Below, one piece after another: positions 48,248-60,300 of a stretch of 64,000 bases of DNA. Position 1 is the stretch's first letter, and each line of letters begins with the position of its first letter. Position numbers and translations under genes: made by a program. Under the pieces are notes generated by a model, which saw only the letters and a list, made by a program, of their open reading frames with translations, searched no databases and had not been told where the DNA came from. This stretch comes from Zerene cesonia (taxonomy: Eukaryota; Arthropoda; Insecta; Lepidoptera; Pieridae), in the NCBI RefSeq assembly GCF_012273895.1, contig NC_052120.1:5084001-5148000 (forward strand). The letters are read 5' to 3'.

Positions 48248-51200
48248 ATGGTGACAAACGCTCAGTGGTTGCTAGTGATTGGGATAACTGCGTTACAATT
48301 CTCAGGTATGTTTACTTTAAATATTATATTTGGGAAAATATTTTTAGTAAATAATTTTAAAGAACTAAGTTCCTCACGGAAGTTGTATGAAATTGAATAC
48401 ATGGGTTATGCATACGATTATAGTTAGCATTTTTGTATAATCAATGCCTACCGTGAAAGTACCCGCGTAATGTATTGTATAGTTTTTACTTACGATATGA
48501 ATAATTCATGATTTTGATGAGCTAAGGATACATGGAATATTATTGAATTTACTTGTTAATTTACACAAATGTCATGGTGAGCCATGTTTCGCGAATGAAA
48601 AAGGCAAATATTTATTATTTCGTGTGTATAAATAATATAGATCAAATATGTAGCCAAATTAAAAATAAATTGCCAAATATTTGCTTAAGATACATACAAA
48701 TTAGCATTAAATAAAAATCTTCATCGTTATTACAAACTAAATCCAATAATTTCATATTTAGCGCAAATAATAGAGTTATTAATAAAACTATTAATTAAAT
48801 ATCTGATCATTATTATCTCTACGATTACATATTTGCTAATATCTTATATTAACCCTATTTATCAATGTGAATTTCTAAAATTATTGCTTAAGATATTAAC
48901 TTCTTTAGGCATGTAGTTTCATTTTAATACATAACAATTATTAAATTATTATTCAGTGCAATAATTTAAAAATGACCTTTCGGTTTACTTATTATATATT
49001 TATATATTATAGTTATTTGAACATTTATGATGTTGAGTTTGATGTTAGGTTTTATTTTATTAAAACAATATATGACGCATTATATGTGTATTTGATAATA
49101 GACAAAACATTTTGCTTATTAGTTCGTAATTATATTTTCAACAGTGTAAAATGCTCCTGTTTTCAATGATTTTCATCGTAATATTCATCCTCACATTTTT
49201 ATTCATACACTGAAGATAGCAAAAGTCTATTATACAATAAGAATTTATCTAGACACGGCCTTGCAAATGAAATGAATCAACAAACGCATGTAAACCAATA
49301 GCACGAAGCGTAACAGCTGATGCGTTGTGGCGCGCTACTTCCGAATGCGGTTACGTTACCGGCATTGCGTAACCGCTCTCACGACAACCATGAGACGTAT
49401 CCTATACTTTCGATTTTAAAACTATAGTAAATAATGCAATTATGCATTTGGGTGAATCTTGGACTAAAATCTATTTAAATTTGGGATAAATAGGAACGTA
49501 TACAACAATTTTTGTGGAATTTATCGTTGTTTAAGTTGTAAAATATGGTATTTATCTCCATTTGAAATAACTATCGTTATTTTATTCTGGATCTTAGAAT
49601 GACCAATTGATTGAAGATTGAGTAATTGACTTTACTTAATAATGTGCATTTAATGATGAATATTAAGTTATAAATTAATCTGCTTATTAAAGATAACTTA
49701 TTAAAATTCAATACAAAATATTTAATTGCCTACTATTTACAATATTCACTACAAACTTAAATGAAATATATCTCCTCAGTTTAATTTTGAATTAAAATAA
49801 TAGGTAGAGATAAGATTATTTAGTTTCCTTTATCCTTCCGTGATTTGTAAGCCTTTATAATATAACGGAAGAATTTGAATACCTACTTTAGGTAACATTC
49901 TAAGAATGTGTCACAATATATCGGTTATGAGTTTACGTTAAGTCATTTAGGGTTTTATGAATACTCATTATTAATTGAAATAGCATCCCTGATTGGTGTG
50001 ATAATAAGTGTGATTATCTTAATTTATTAATGACTAACTGTTAACCACGACTTCGTCCGTGTGGTTATGAAAATCAAGATTAGTTAAAAGTATCCTATAG
50101 CACTCAGAAATAATGTAGCTTTGTTTTGGTGAAAGAAATTTAAAAATCGGACTAGTAGTTTCGGAGCCTTTAGGGTACAAACAAACAAAAAAAACTTTTC
50201 CTTTTTATTACATTAGTAGGTATAGATTAGCCCACATGCCACAAAACATAATTTATCACTACCTTTATAATTAGTAATTATTCTTTTTAGAATAATATAA
50301 CTTTAAATACGATTTTTTTAAAACTCCATATTCACGGTAAAGACATTTTATTACACAATTTATGCATATCCCCGTAAATTTGAGAAAGGGTGTCAAGGCA
50401 ACTCAGTATATAATAAGAATCAAGATTTTTAATTGCATAACATGTATTTTGAAAAATTCTTTAAAAAAATGCATTTTTAACATAAAAAATACATTATTTT
50501 ATAGGTGCATCGTATTTTTATTATTAACATTCAACCAACATAAATGTAAGTATGTTAGAAACCCATGGCATGATAAGGTCAAGATCTTCAGCCCTGGCCT
50601 CCGAGATGTGATTTGAATACTGCTCTTAGAAATGGTTAAGCAATTGACCTTACTTAGTAATGTGCATTAAATTATGAATATTATTATGAATATTAAGTAA
50701 AAAATGAATCTGCTTACGATAGATGACTTATTAAAATTCAATACAAAACAATTAATTGCCTAATGTTTACAATATAAAAATTAGAACTAGCAAAACGATT
50801 CCACAGATAAAATAATACGATATAAAATTTAAAAGGGGTAATATATCAGGAAATAAATAACTGAAAAATGGGCAATAGCATATATCTTTAGATGCAGCAT
50901 TTAATAGCATCTTTAAAGCGTTATTTGATATTTCCTGTGTATTGTTACCTTCACTTCACTTGTATTGTTTCGGGCAAATCGTGTTTATACACAATACTTA
51001 CATAACTACATAATTTAATGCTTTTTATAAAACACAAGGAGAGGAAGTTGTAAATATAAAATATATTAAATATGAGTAATTTAGATTTAAATGGAATTTG
51101 TTTTAAGGTTCTTCACAAAATATTAAATGATGCTTGTTGAACGTAGGTTAGAGTTCAGATAGAGTTAATCGTAAATACGAATACGTTTTTACCCTAAATT

Positions 51201-54200
51201 GCTTTGTTTGATTTAATTATTCTATAGAATAAGATTCCCTCTAGACATAGTTGTTTATGTATAAGGTAAAAACGCTAGAACTATTCTTAAATTTGGATCG
51301 CATACACTTAATATCTTTTATATAATATAAAGTTTATTAACGATTTGTGTTATGTAATTTGTGTATCTTATTATAATAAATGAATAAATTTTACCCATAT
51401 AACGAAACCATAGAATGAGTTAAACATTTTATCCATTAAATGGGTCAAATGTGAATACAAGAAACTGAAAAGAACTGAACTACGAAATATAACGAAAGCG
51501 TATGAGTGGAAATGTGTCATAACCATTTCATGTCACTCATAAGAATTTGTGAATCCATTGAGAAGGCTCCAGAACCGCTAATGAATCAAAACAAAGCATA
51601 CTTTATTGGAGAATTCTAATCAGTAAGAAAATGTCGTAATTTGACGACCTACTTATTTTAAATACAGTACTTTTAGTAATTAGTATTCAATTAACCTCTC
51701 CAGTACAAACACAGTATATTTAGTGTAAATACACAATCACCGTATTTTATTTTAAGTAACATTTCAGCGTTACCTATTAATAGGCAACTCTACATTCTTT
51801 CTATATTAGGAAAATGTACAAAAATAATCATCAGTTGAAAAATTCGATGTTATCTGTTTTGTAAAGCCTCAAACATACTTTTAATTTGAAAACAGTTCAA
51901 TCACTTTCATTTCGCAATATTGTGTTACAAAACTTTTTAGAGTAGTATGTTCCTTCGTCGTAGAGACGACAGATATCACTCAGCGTAAAACAGATTTTCA
52001 CATTATTGCTTAACATAACACGTTCGCACTTGGTACTCAAAAAGAAAACAATGAAACAAAAAGTTATGTCATAAAGATGAATCATAATCGTTTGTACGAT
52101 GAACTCCAGTTTAAAATGAACTGTCTAATGTATACTATTGTTTTGCATTCAAGTCTCTAATTGCATTGGCTTCTCTAAGGCCGTTTGCTGCTCCGTATTA
52201 CAATGCCATTCACCACATAATGGATTAACTTTCCAGCCATACATTTTAAACGTAATATATTTCGAAGAAGACAATTTCAGTAATACTTTAAAAAGTTTAT
52301 CCTTGTAGCCTTTTAAATATCATGACTGGTTTCATAAATTTATTAAAGAGAAGGTAAACAAAGTACATATATAAATAAATAAAAATAATTATGGTTTTAT
52401 TCGCAAAAAGAAGAAAATATGCTACTAAACTAAGCCAATGCGTTGATTGTATCAAGCACAACATTTAAACTAGATATGTTTACTAGATGTTATTAGGAAT
52501 AAAAAAAAATGTATTGATAATAAAAAAAGACCTTTTGTATGTCATTACACACATAAAATGTGTTATTGTATAAAATTACAGGATGCGTTCACGCTCTACT
52601 TAATCTGAAACATTTCTTAATGCGCGCCTTAACCATTTTACACATTCCAACGACATTGCAATATGCATGTATACATATATACAACGTATTCATTTGAACT
52701 GGGCCATTCTTATTTCAAAATAAAATTTGGCATTAAATTACCTTAACAAGTTATGAATATCATATGCACAAACATATGCAAACCTAACCTAAGTATTAAC
52801 TAAGGTATAATCGTATGTGGCTTACCCTAATATTAAGATCAAAAACGTAAAAAATTGCTGTAGATTGAGAATATACGCAATTTTATAAAGTTGTTTATAT
52901 ATGATTATTAAGTAAAGGTCTACTAATCGATGTTCTCAGAGTCAAATTTAACCTTAGCTCTGTCCTGGGCACAAAAAACTGCCAACCTTTTACTATTGCT
53001 CCGATCGTTGCCTGCCGTTTTTTCGTGGTCAAACAGTAAATTCCTGCTACAGTATTATGAATGCGAAAGTAAATTTTTTTGTCTACCTCTTTTACCGTGA
53101 GCACTAGCCCAGATCGCACCTAAAGTAAATCCAGCCCTGATTTTTCTTATAATTGACATACGGCATGATTTTTATTCAAATATTTAAATATATTATTGTT
53201 TACTGTTTAAATAGATATAAATATGTGTTATATTATTATTTCCTTTCAAAGTATCAAAAACGCAACAAGAGAACTCAGTACGGGATAGAGAAAAGCCGCA
53301 AACAGCACGAGATGTCTTCAACACGAGCTCCTGCATCCCGCCACCCTACAGATGCCCCCATCCAAGAATGCAATTCTATTTATACACAAGGTATTATCTT
53401 TTCTTATTCGTATGAAAATCAGGAACATTTGTCTTTCTTGGTGACATCTCATAATAAGATGAGATTTCTCAATCTTTTCCATCCACTAAATTTTATTGAT
53501 ATCTAGTTTCAACGTAAAACAAAAAGGAAATATTTATTATATGATTGTATGCCAATGACAGTATCATAAACTATAGTTATTAAACACCTAACAGGAATCT
53601 TAAGGTTATTTCACTTGTAGATATGAATTATTCAAGCAATAAATTCATGGTCAGAATAAATGGAGACAAACCTATTTATTTAATTGAACGTTTCTTAAAT
53701 CAAAATAAGGTTCTCAACGGATATTAAAGCTACGTGTAACACCTGTTTATTTTAACACAATTAATACTGTATTTACATTATTTAAATGCTTGTAAGTAAT
53801 TTATTCTGCCTAAGAATAATTGTTCTTACACATGCTTTGTCGGATTGTGAATGATATGAATAACGCTAGAAAATAATTATATTTTTAAAACATTGATAAA
53901 CTTTTAGTGATATAAGAGTCAACCCTTATATTATCCAACCCTTATTATATATCTTTACTATTTATTATACCTGTGTGGATCGGGATCATGGAATGCACGG
54001 CTGTTGCGGAGTACAGGGCAAAGCACTTGGGTTGTCCTAGATCCCTCCCTGAGGTTTTCGGCAGCCCACACAAGCTGCTTAGCTTCATGGAGGAGCTGGG
54101 ATGGTTCCAGCTTTGACTGGCTACCCCCCTCCTTTTCTTTCATGCAAAATAGGCGCTTGACGTCGAGTTGCGGAAAACGAGCCCGTATTATTATTATTAT

Positions 54201-56832
54201 TACCTGTGTGGATTCAATTGCTGTAATTGTATAACGTAACAGTTTATTTCAATATATTTTTGTTCGCACATTTCAGGACCACACAAGAGGAAGGGGAACT
54301 ACTTAACACCCTGGACAATGATTCATTGAAATACTCTAAATTCAACCCAAAATTTCCAACGAAAATCGTGGTACATGGATTTGGTGGGGGAAGGAATTTA
54401 TCTCCGAGCACCGATATGAGGAATGCGTATTTTACTAGAGGAAACTACAATATTATAATCGTAGATTATGGAAGCCTAGTCAAAGAACCGTGTCTTTCTC
54501 AGGTTATTAAATTTTAATATTATGTATACCCATTATATAACTATACAAAGATAAATTGAGGTAATTACTATCAATTCATGTAGGTAACACATACGGAGAA
54601 ACCTTTCAAATAACTATCAACTAGAATCAATTTTATTTAAAATATCCTACTTTATATTATTTAAATACATTTTTAACTTACAACATAAGGGTAGTTAGGA
54701 CCTCGGACTTCAATCGAAAAATCGGGGGTTCGAGACCAGATTAAATTATTTTTAGAGACCAAAGTTAAATTATTTTTAAATCTATCTGCACATTCTCCAC
54801 ATCACCCCTGTAACGATTCTGAGGTTGCCACCCCGCTGACCAAGTGCAGCGGGGAGGCCTGAACCATCATTGCCAGTGGGAACAATGATGATGATAAACA
54901 AAGCATAAACTTCTTGACCACATCTCTGTACAAATGAATTATTTTTCGAAATAAAATTAATGTCTTTACAGATAGAATGGGCGCCTCGATTTGCAAGTCT
55001 TTGTATTGCGCAGATGGTAGAGTATATCCAATATCACCCTACCAAAGGAGTACCACCAGAGAAAATTCATACCATTGGATACAGTGTTGGGGCACATATA
55101 CTCGGTCTCGTCGCCAACCATCTCTCTGAAGGGAAACTGGGAAGGATTACTGGTAAGCATTTTAATACAATGAGAATCGAAACATATTACGGCACTACAC
55201 TGCCTCTTTAATATATTCTCCCAACATTAGAACAAATTAACAATGAAAATGCAATACTATGATTAAATTATTTCTTAGTAATTGACCAAGTACATTGCTA
55301 GATAATTACTTTTTTATAATTTTAATTTGAAAGTTGACTTCCTAAATTGGTCACACTGTCTTTTCATAAAACTCAATTAGGAAAACAATATAAACAAATC
55401 TCTCCTTATGTTTAATTTAAAAAACTTCAGGGTTAGATCCAACGATCTTCTTCTACATGGGTAACAACCGTTCCAGAGATTTGGATTACACAGACGCCTT
55501 ATTTGTGGACATTCTTCACACGGGGGCGGGAATACTTGGACAGTGGGGTCCAAACGGTCATGCAGACTTTTATGTTAATGGAGGTTCTAGCCAACCCGGG
55601 TGTGCTCACGATACAATATTTCGTAAGTATAAACGACGAATACTATTATAACTGATCAATAATTTTGAAATACATAGTTTTTAAGTAAAGCGACATCTTT
55701 GTGAACTAGTGGGAAATTTCGTAAGAACATGAAGATGGCAAATCGTTTTCCTACTTTTGACTAGATGTCGCTTTTATCACTATTTTAATATTTCTTTCAG
55801 TTCATGTTGGTTGGAAATAGTAATAATTTTTTTTTAGAGAAACCCATAAATTATATAAAATGAGGTGTTTGTGGAATTAGGCCGCTTACTCAATTCAAAT
55901 AAAAATATTTGAAATTAATACAGTTCACACATCTCATATTGTTTACCTATTAAAGAATAATAGCACCAAGAATCTTATATTAATTGGTGTATAAAAATAT
56001 ATTTTTTACAGAAACACTATCTTGCGATCACACGAAAGTGACGCCATATTTCATAGAGTCGATCAACAGCCGTGCGGGATTCTGGGCTGGCCCTTGTCCC
56101 ACATTGTTCTCTTATCTTATAGGCTGGTGCGAGCCTAAGGATACTGAATATGTGCTTATGGGCGAACATGTCACGCATAAGTAAGTTCAATTTTAATAAT
56201 AGGTAACGAATATATATAACACATTAATACAAGTACGAAAGCCTTTTAACGCATCGGTGAGAAAGAGATTCACGTACTTTATTATACTATTACTAATTGT
56301 TCGCCCCTGTTTCACCCGTGGTACATAGCCAACAACAAGTACAAGGTACAAGTACAACTCAGTGTAATTGCAGCTTTCTAATGGTGAAAGAATTTTTGCA
56401 ATTGGTCCAGCCGTTCATGCGTGATGGCGTGACACAAGGAAATAGGGATTCATTTATATTTATCATCATATATGTATATTTTCATTGATTCATCTATATA
56501 TATAGAGATATAGACTATATAGACAGTACAGACTGTATAGACTTGGTTTAAAAACTAATCGCCAATTATCATTTATCAATAGAATTCTTTCTTTGTTCCT
56601 TCTGATGATTCAATAGATTGCCCAAATCTTCGTAATTTCCAATATTTCATTTTTATGGATTTATTTAAAGTGTCTTTTTCATTGATCCCTTTTTTGTATC
56701 ATATTTCAATTTATTAAGTTTATTTGCAGAGCGCGAGGGGTATATTATGTGACAACAAACGCAAAACCGCCGTACGCCAGAGGCTTCCCGGGAAAAAGTC
56801 GGAGGCTTAGATCTATAACACCCTATACTTGA
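48248..56832 (+). CDS. Secreted lipase, pancreatic-lipase (neutral lipase) family, 355 aa
   Basis: Seven coding exons: 48248-48305, 53252-53390, 54277-54502, 54972-55152, 55431-55622, 56012-56180, 56730-56832, phases 1,2,0,1,1,2; sum 1068 nt. The signal peptide (VTNAQWLLVIGITALQFSG) fills exon 1, followed by a 4.9-kb intron. A charged stretch of about 30 residues (KTQQENSVRDREKPQTARD) absent from the neighbour precedes CPHPRMQFYLYTR. Then come KIVVHGFGGG, elbow GYSVG with Ser179, GLDPT with Asp204, DALFVDILHT, HADFYVNGGSSQPGC, and CDHTK with His272. The triad is intact, so it should be catalytically competent; substrate unknown. Exon 5 is 192 nt, exactly as in the upstream lipase, confirming common descent. 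The exon 3 donor (cag|gttatt) is weak but is required by frame and homology. Confidence 0.9.
49347..49376. repeat. 9-bp stem inverted repeat in a GC-rich patch
   Basis: Arms gcggttacg (49347-49355) and cgtaaccgc (49368-49376) with a 12-nt loop. It sits in a patch (about 49255-49400) clearly richer in GC and CpG than the surrounding intron. Possible regulatory element or old insert. Confidence 0.5.
49623..49745 (+). repeat. Dispersed direct repeat, copy 1
   Basis: Shares with 50641-50775 the blocks aattgac-ttactta-taatgtgcatt, aatctgctta, gacttattaaaattcaatac-like core and ttaattgccta...tttacaatat, in the same order. Confidence 0.75.
50041..50225 (+). mobile_element. Lepidopteran-type short retroposon remnant
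   Basis: Head ccacgacttcgtccgtgtgg, middle aaaaatcggactagtagtttcggagcc, then gtacaaacaaacaaaaaa and a cattagtaggtatagat end. It has the same order of blocks as the copies at 34639-34800 and 38829 on. This is the best preserved head in the window. Confidence 0.7.
50641..50775 (+). repeat. Dispersed direct repeat, copy 2
   Basis: About 1 kb downstream of copy 1. It differs by substitutions and a small internal tandem gain (attatgaat twice). Confidence 0.75.
53968..54213 (+). mobile_element. 220-bp retroposon with 13-bp target-site duplication and (TTA)n tail
   Basis: The direct repeat tacctgtgtggat occurs at 53968-53980 and 54201-54213. Between them lie 220 bp that are much richer in GC than the surrounding intron and end in a (tta)n run (54187-54202). 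This is the signature of target-primed reverse transcription: a 5'-truncated LINE or a SINE on the + strand, in intron 2 of the second lipase. Its minus strand is open for 61 codons (54143-53958), which I regard as incidental. Confidence 0.82.
54687..54896 (+). mobile_element. Probable tRNA-derived SINE with (ATG)n tail
   Basis: The head contains a pol III B-box match ggttcgagacc (54727-54737) in a tRNA-like setting after gggtagttaggacctcggac. The body is GC-rich (ccaccccgctgaccaagtgc), and the tail atgatgatgata is at 54885-54896. It lies in intron 3 of the second lipase. Target-site duplication not clear. Confidence 0.6.
56297..56480 (+). mobile_element. Retroposon remnant in lipase intron 6
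   Basis: cgcccctgtttcacccgtggtac, then gtgaaagaatttttgcaattggtccagccgttcatgcgtgatggcgtgac, then aaggaaatagggattcatttat. It has the same block order as other lepidopteran short retroposons and is related to 9925-10100. Confidence 0.55.
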
Positions 56833-57372
56833 TTTGAACTGTGATAGTCTATGTGATAGTTGAATAATATTTAAATAATAGGTAAATGACTTGCCTCTTT
56901 AAAGTTACCTTTCGTACCTACCTCAGAATTGTAAAATTTTCCACTCGAAACGATTTATACACAGCTTAAATTGATATACACATTCTTATACTTTTGGATA
57001 AGATTAAGAAAATTCATGCTAAGAAATTATCTTTATCCAAATAGAGCTGCCATTTTATTATTTATTTTCTTATAAATGTACCTACCTACTCGTAAATAAT
57101 TGTACGTCGTATTTTTATATTTATTAATTTATTGTAAGACTAATATAAAAGCCTGGTCCAGGACTAAGTGATATGGATCAATAATTTCCTCGATTTCGAT
57201 AATACGCAAAAAAAGCGCTCTGCAGAGTTATGTAAATATCAAATTAACAATTGTAGGTTAACTGAAACGACTCCAAGTCTATAACTGGACAGAATTATCA
57301 GATTATTCACTCTTTAAATATAAATGGATTTGGGTGTGTTGAAAAATAAATATAAATGTACCATAATCTTTG
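56833..57372 (+). other. Second lipase 3' UTR with candidate poly(A) signal
   Basis: AATAAA at 57345-57350, about 515 nt after the stop codon, is the best candidate 3' end signal. A TTTATT at about 57375 could be a poly(A) signal for a gene on the other strand. Confidence 0.4.
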
Positions 57373-60300
57373 TTTTATTTTTTACAACAACAATAAAAGA
57401 AGAGTTAAATTTTCAAACATATATTAGGGAAGATAATGTTACCAGCTTTTTTAAGTAAACACTAATAATTAATTCAATAATTAACTTAACTTGAGATCAA
57501 ATATATCACACTCAACAATATCTTATGTTATGATAATTTTTAACAAAAATTTGAAATACACAATTGAAAATAAATATAATACAACGAAATATTGCGATTA
57601 AATAATTGAAATATCACATCAATAAATAACTGTTTTGGTGTATAAGAATATCTATAACTATAAAACATTAAATTATATGATACCTGCAATATATAAAGTA
57701 CCAGTTCTCAATGAAATTAAAATTACTTCACAAGTTTTAAGAGGTAGATAATAACATAACTTTTTGGTTGCACATTATTTTTTTTGATAAGAAGAGAAAT
57801 GTCTTATTTAAATGTAAAGTGTAGTTTACTAATAGATAAATAAAAATAACATTTTTGAAACCTCTGTAAAGACCATAAACAATTAATTATCAATATTTAG
57901 TAACATTTACCTCTTTCTTTCTCTTTGCCAATAATTTGCAGCTTTGGTTATTGCGATAATTCAGATTAAATCCAAAAGACAATGCCGTATTTACTATAAC
58001 ATTAGCAGAATTCTTGTGACAAACATAAATTTCTAAATAGAAGATATTTACACGAATTCGTATTTATGCTCTACTTGCCTATGAATAAAAAAAATATGAC
58101 ATTAACAACTACTCGTTTAATATTTACAAGATAGGCCATTTAAACAACTTGTATTTTTCGAATAATATTGAATAAAAAAAAATTAACGTCTAAAAATATC
58201 TATATCCTGAATCCTTCAGTTCGTTATCTTTCATAAAAAACGAAGGTAAATCAAAATTTATTATCTTTATTTACAAGCATACCTAAAGGTTAACCATATG
58301 TAGGAATTTATTGCCATATGCATATTACTACTACTACTTCAGTTATAATGTAAGTCGTTCTGCTGAAAAATAATCGATAATAATCACATGAATTTAAATC
58401 TGGACTATTGAAAATAAAGTTATAGTTGTGACGAACACCTATATGCAACCACTTTTTTCCTTTTTTATATCGAAAGTAAATACTTATGGCATAAATGATA
58501 ACTTGAAAGCGACCAATATTTACAAGTACAAATCTACAAAGCAAATTTCTAATGAATCTAATCAGTAATTGACAAACCAGTGCTTCATTGCAAGAATCCA
58601 ACTTACAATAGAGACAAACCAACTACCTTACAATAGAGAAAAATCTTATTCATTACTGTACATAGACTATTACCTCAAATTCACCAAAATAAAGAATAGA
58701 ACGGAACATAATACTCCAAAGTCAAAGGTACGAAATTAGATTTCAATTTTCATACAATTTAGGAAGGTAGATAATAACCTACTAAATAAGATGTTTGAAT
58801 AAGAAATAAGATGTAGAACCTTCACAACTTCTAATATCCATACAATAAACATAAGCAACAAAATTATGCTTTGCTTGCTTGATATCATTCACAATATCGT
58901 AAATTAACACATTATTGAATAAATTACACATTTTCATTTTAGACCCTACCTTACTATCTATATTACTATTTGCCGTAATATTAAACTCTAATGTGCTTTC
59001 AAAAGCATTATTGTCGACACAGCCTTATAGAGTGAGATCACCCCGTAAAATTAAAATTATTGTCTTATCTCATTAAATTAGTTTAGATTAACAAATACCT
59101 AGAGGATATACATTAAACATACCATCACTATGCGAAAATTTAAAAGTATAGGTCTAGCGTTTAAAAAAGTATGTATATAGAAACCAACATGATTCGAGAT
59201 GAGTTTTTCTGAATAGCTGAAAAAGTCGTAAAGAAACAGTATTCATTTATTATCTACATAACCATATATCACATTCGTACACGCCACTAAACTATGTATA
59301 TATAATTTCATAACCAGTGCTCATTCAACAAGTGCAAGGGGGATCCGTACCCATTTTGCCATAATTTTGGACATTGTGAAAATTATCACTTATAAAATAA
59401 ACATCATACAGTACTTATTACACAAATTCTTAGCTGCACGAGCCCCGGCCTTATGTAAAACACATAATAATCAGTAAGTAATACTAATAAGTATATTTAT
59501 TTGTGATTAGTATCGCACAAAATTTTGGGCAAATAAATATTTTGCGTCCTGGTTTTAAGTAAACTTTAACTATCAGCAATTTGTTTCTGGAATTTACAAT
59601 AACCAATATATAATTATCTAAAAATTTAGTATTTAACAATGATAATTTTTCAATGAAAAACTTATATATTATTCAAACTACTCCTTGAATGCTTATACTT
59701 TAAATGATGTTTACTGTGTTCTATGTGACATATAAAATACAAATGACTAACTAATAGATAAATACAAATCACTACGTATACAAGAAACACTTCTAGTAGA
59801 TTTTTACAAACCAGAATTGACGGTGTAGAGATTCTTTAAAATAACATTTTATTTAATACTTTATTATTTAATCTAATATTCTAATGACGTTTTCTAAATG
59901 AAATAATAATTATGGTTCGATGATTTCTGAAGATAATACAATTCTGTTTTACCTCTAATGAAATGAACAAATATATCAACATTTTTAAATAACAATAAAA
60001 AATATGATAATTCTCACCGATGTCCAAATATTTGTTATTTATATTTTATATCTCTACACACCTATATTATATGTTTCTATTTTTATATAATGATGTGAAA
60101 AATGTGTGAAAGTAACAATAAATTTATGTTTTCATTTTTTTTAAAGTCAATCAAATGTACCTACACTGAAGAGAACGAGAATTCCTGGAATATGTAGACA
60201 CATAATTAAAGAGTGGTTTTTATTATATTTCATATACATTTTTTTCCGTATCCCAAAAATATAATTAACAAATGCAAGCTTTATAGAAAATACACTTTAT

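Larger units (their letters stand above)
48306..53251. other. Long first intron of the second lipase
   Basis: 4946 bp, mostly 25-30% GC by eye. Contains the duplicated segments at 49623-49745 and 50641-50775, a retroposon remnant at about 50041-50225, and a GC-rich patch with a short hairpin at 49347-49376. No coding sequence seen. Confidence 0.75.

Noticed and set aside
53958..54143. 61-codon minus-strand frame in lipase intron 2
   Set aside because: Lies inside the retroposon with target-site duplication; no protein similarity recognised.
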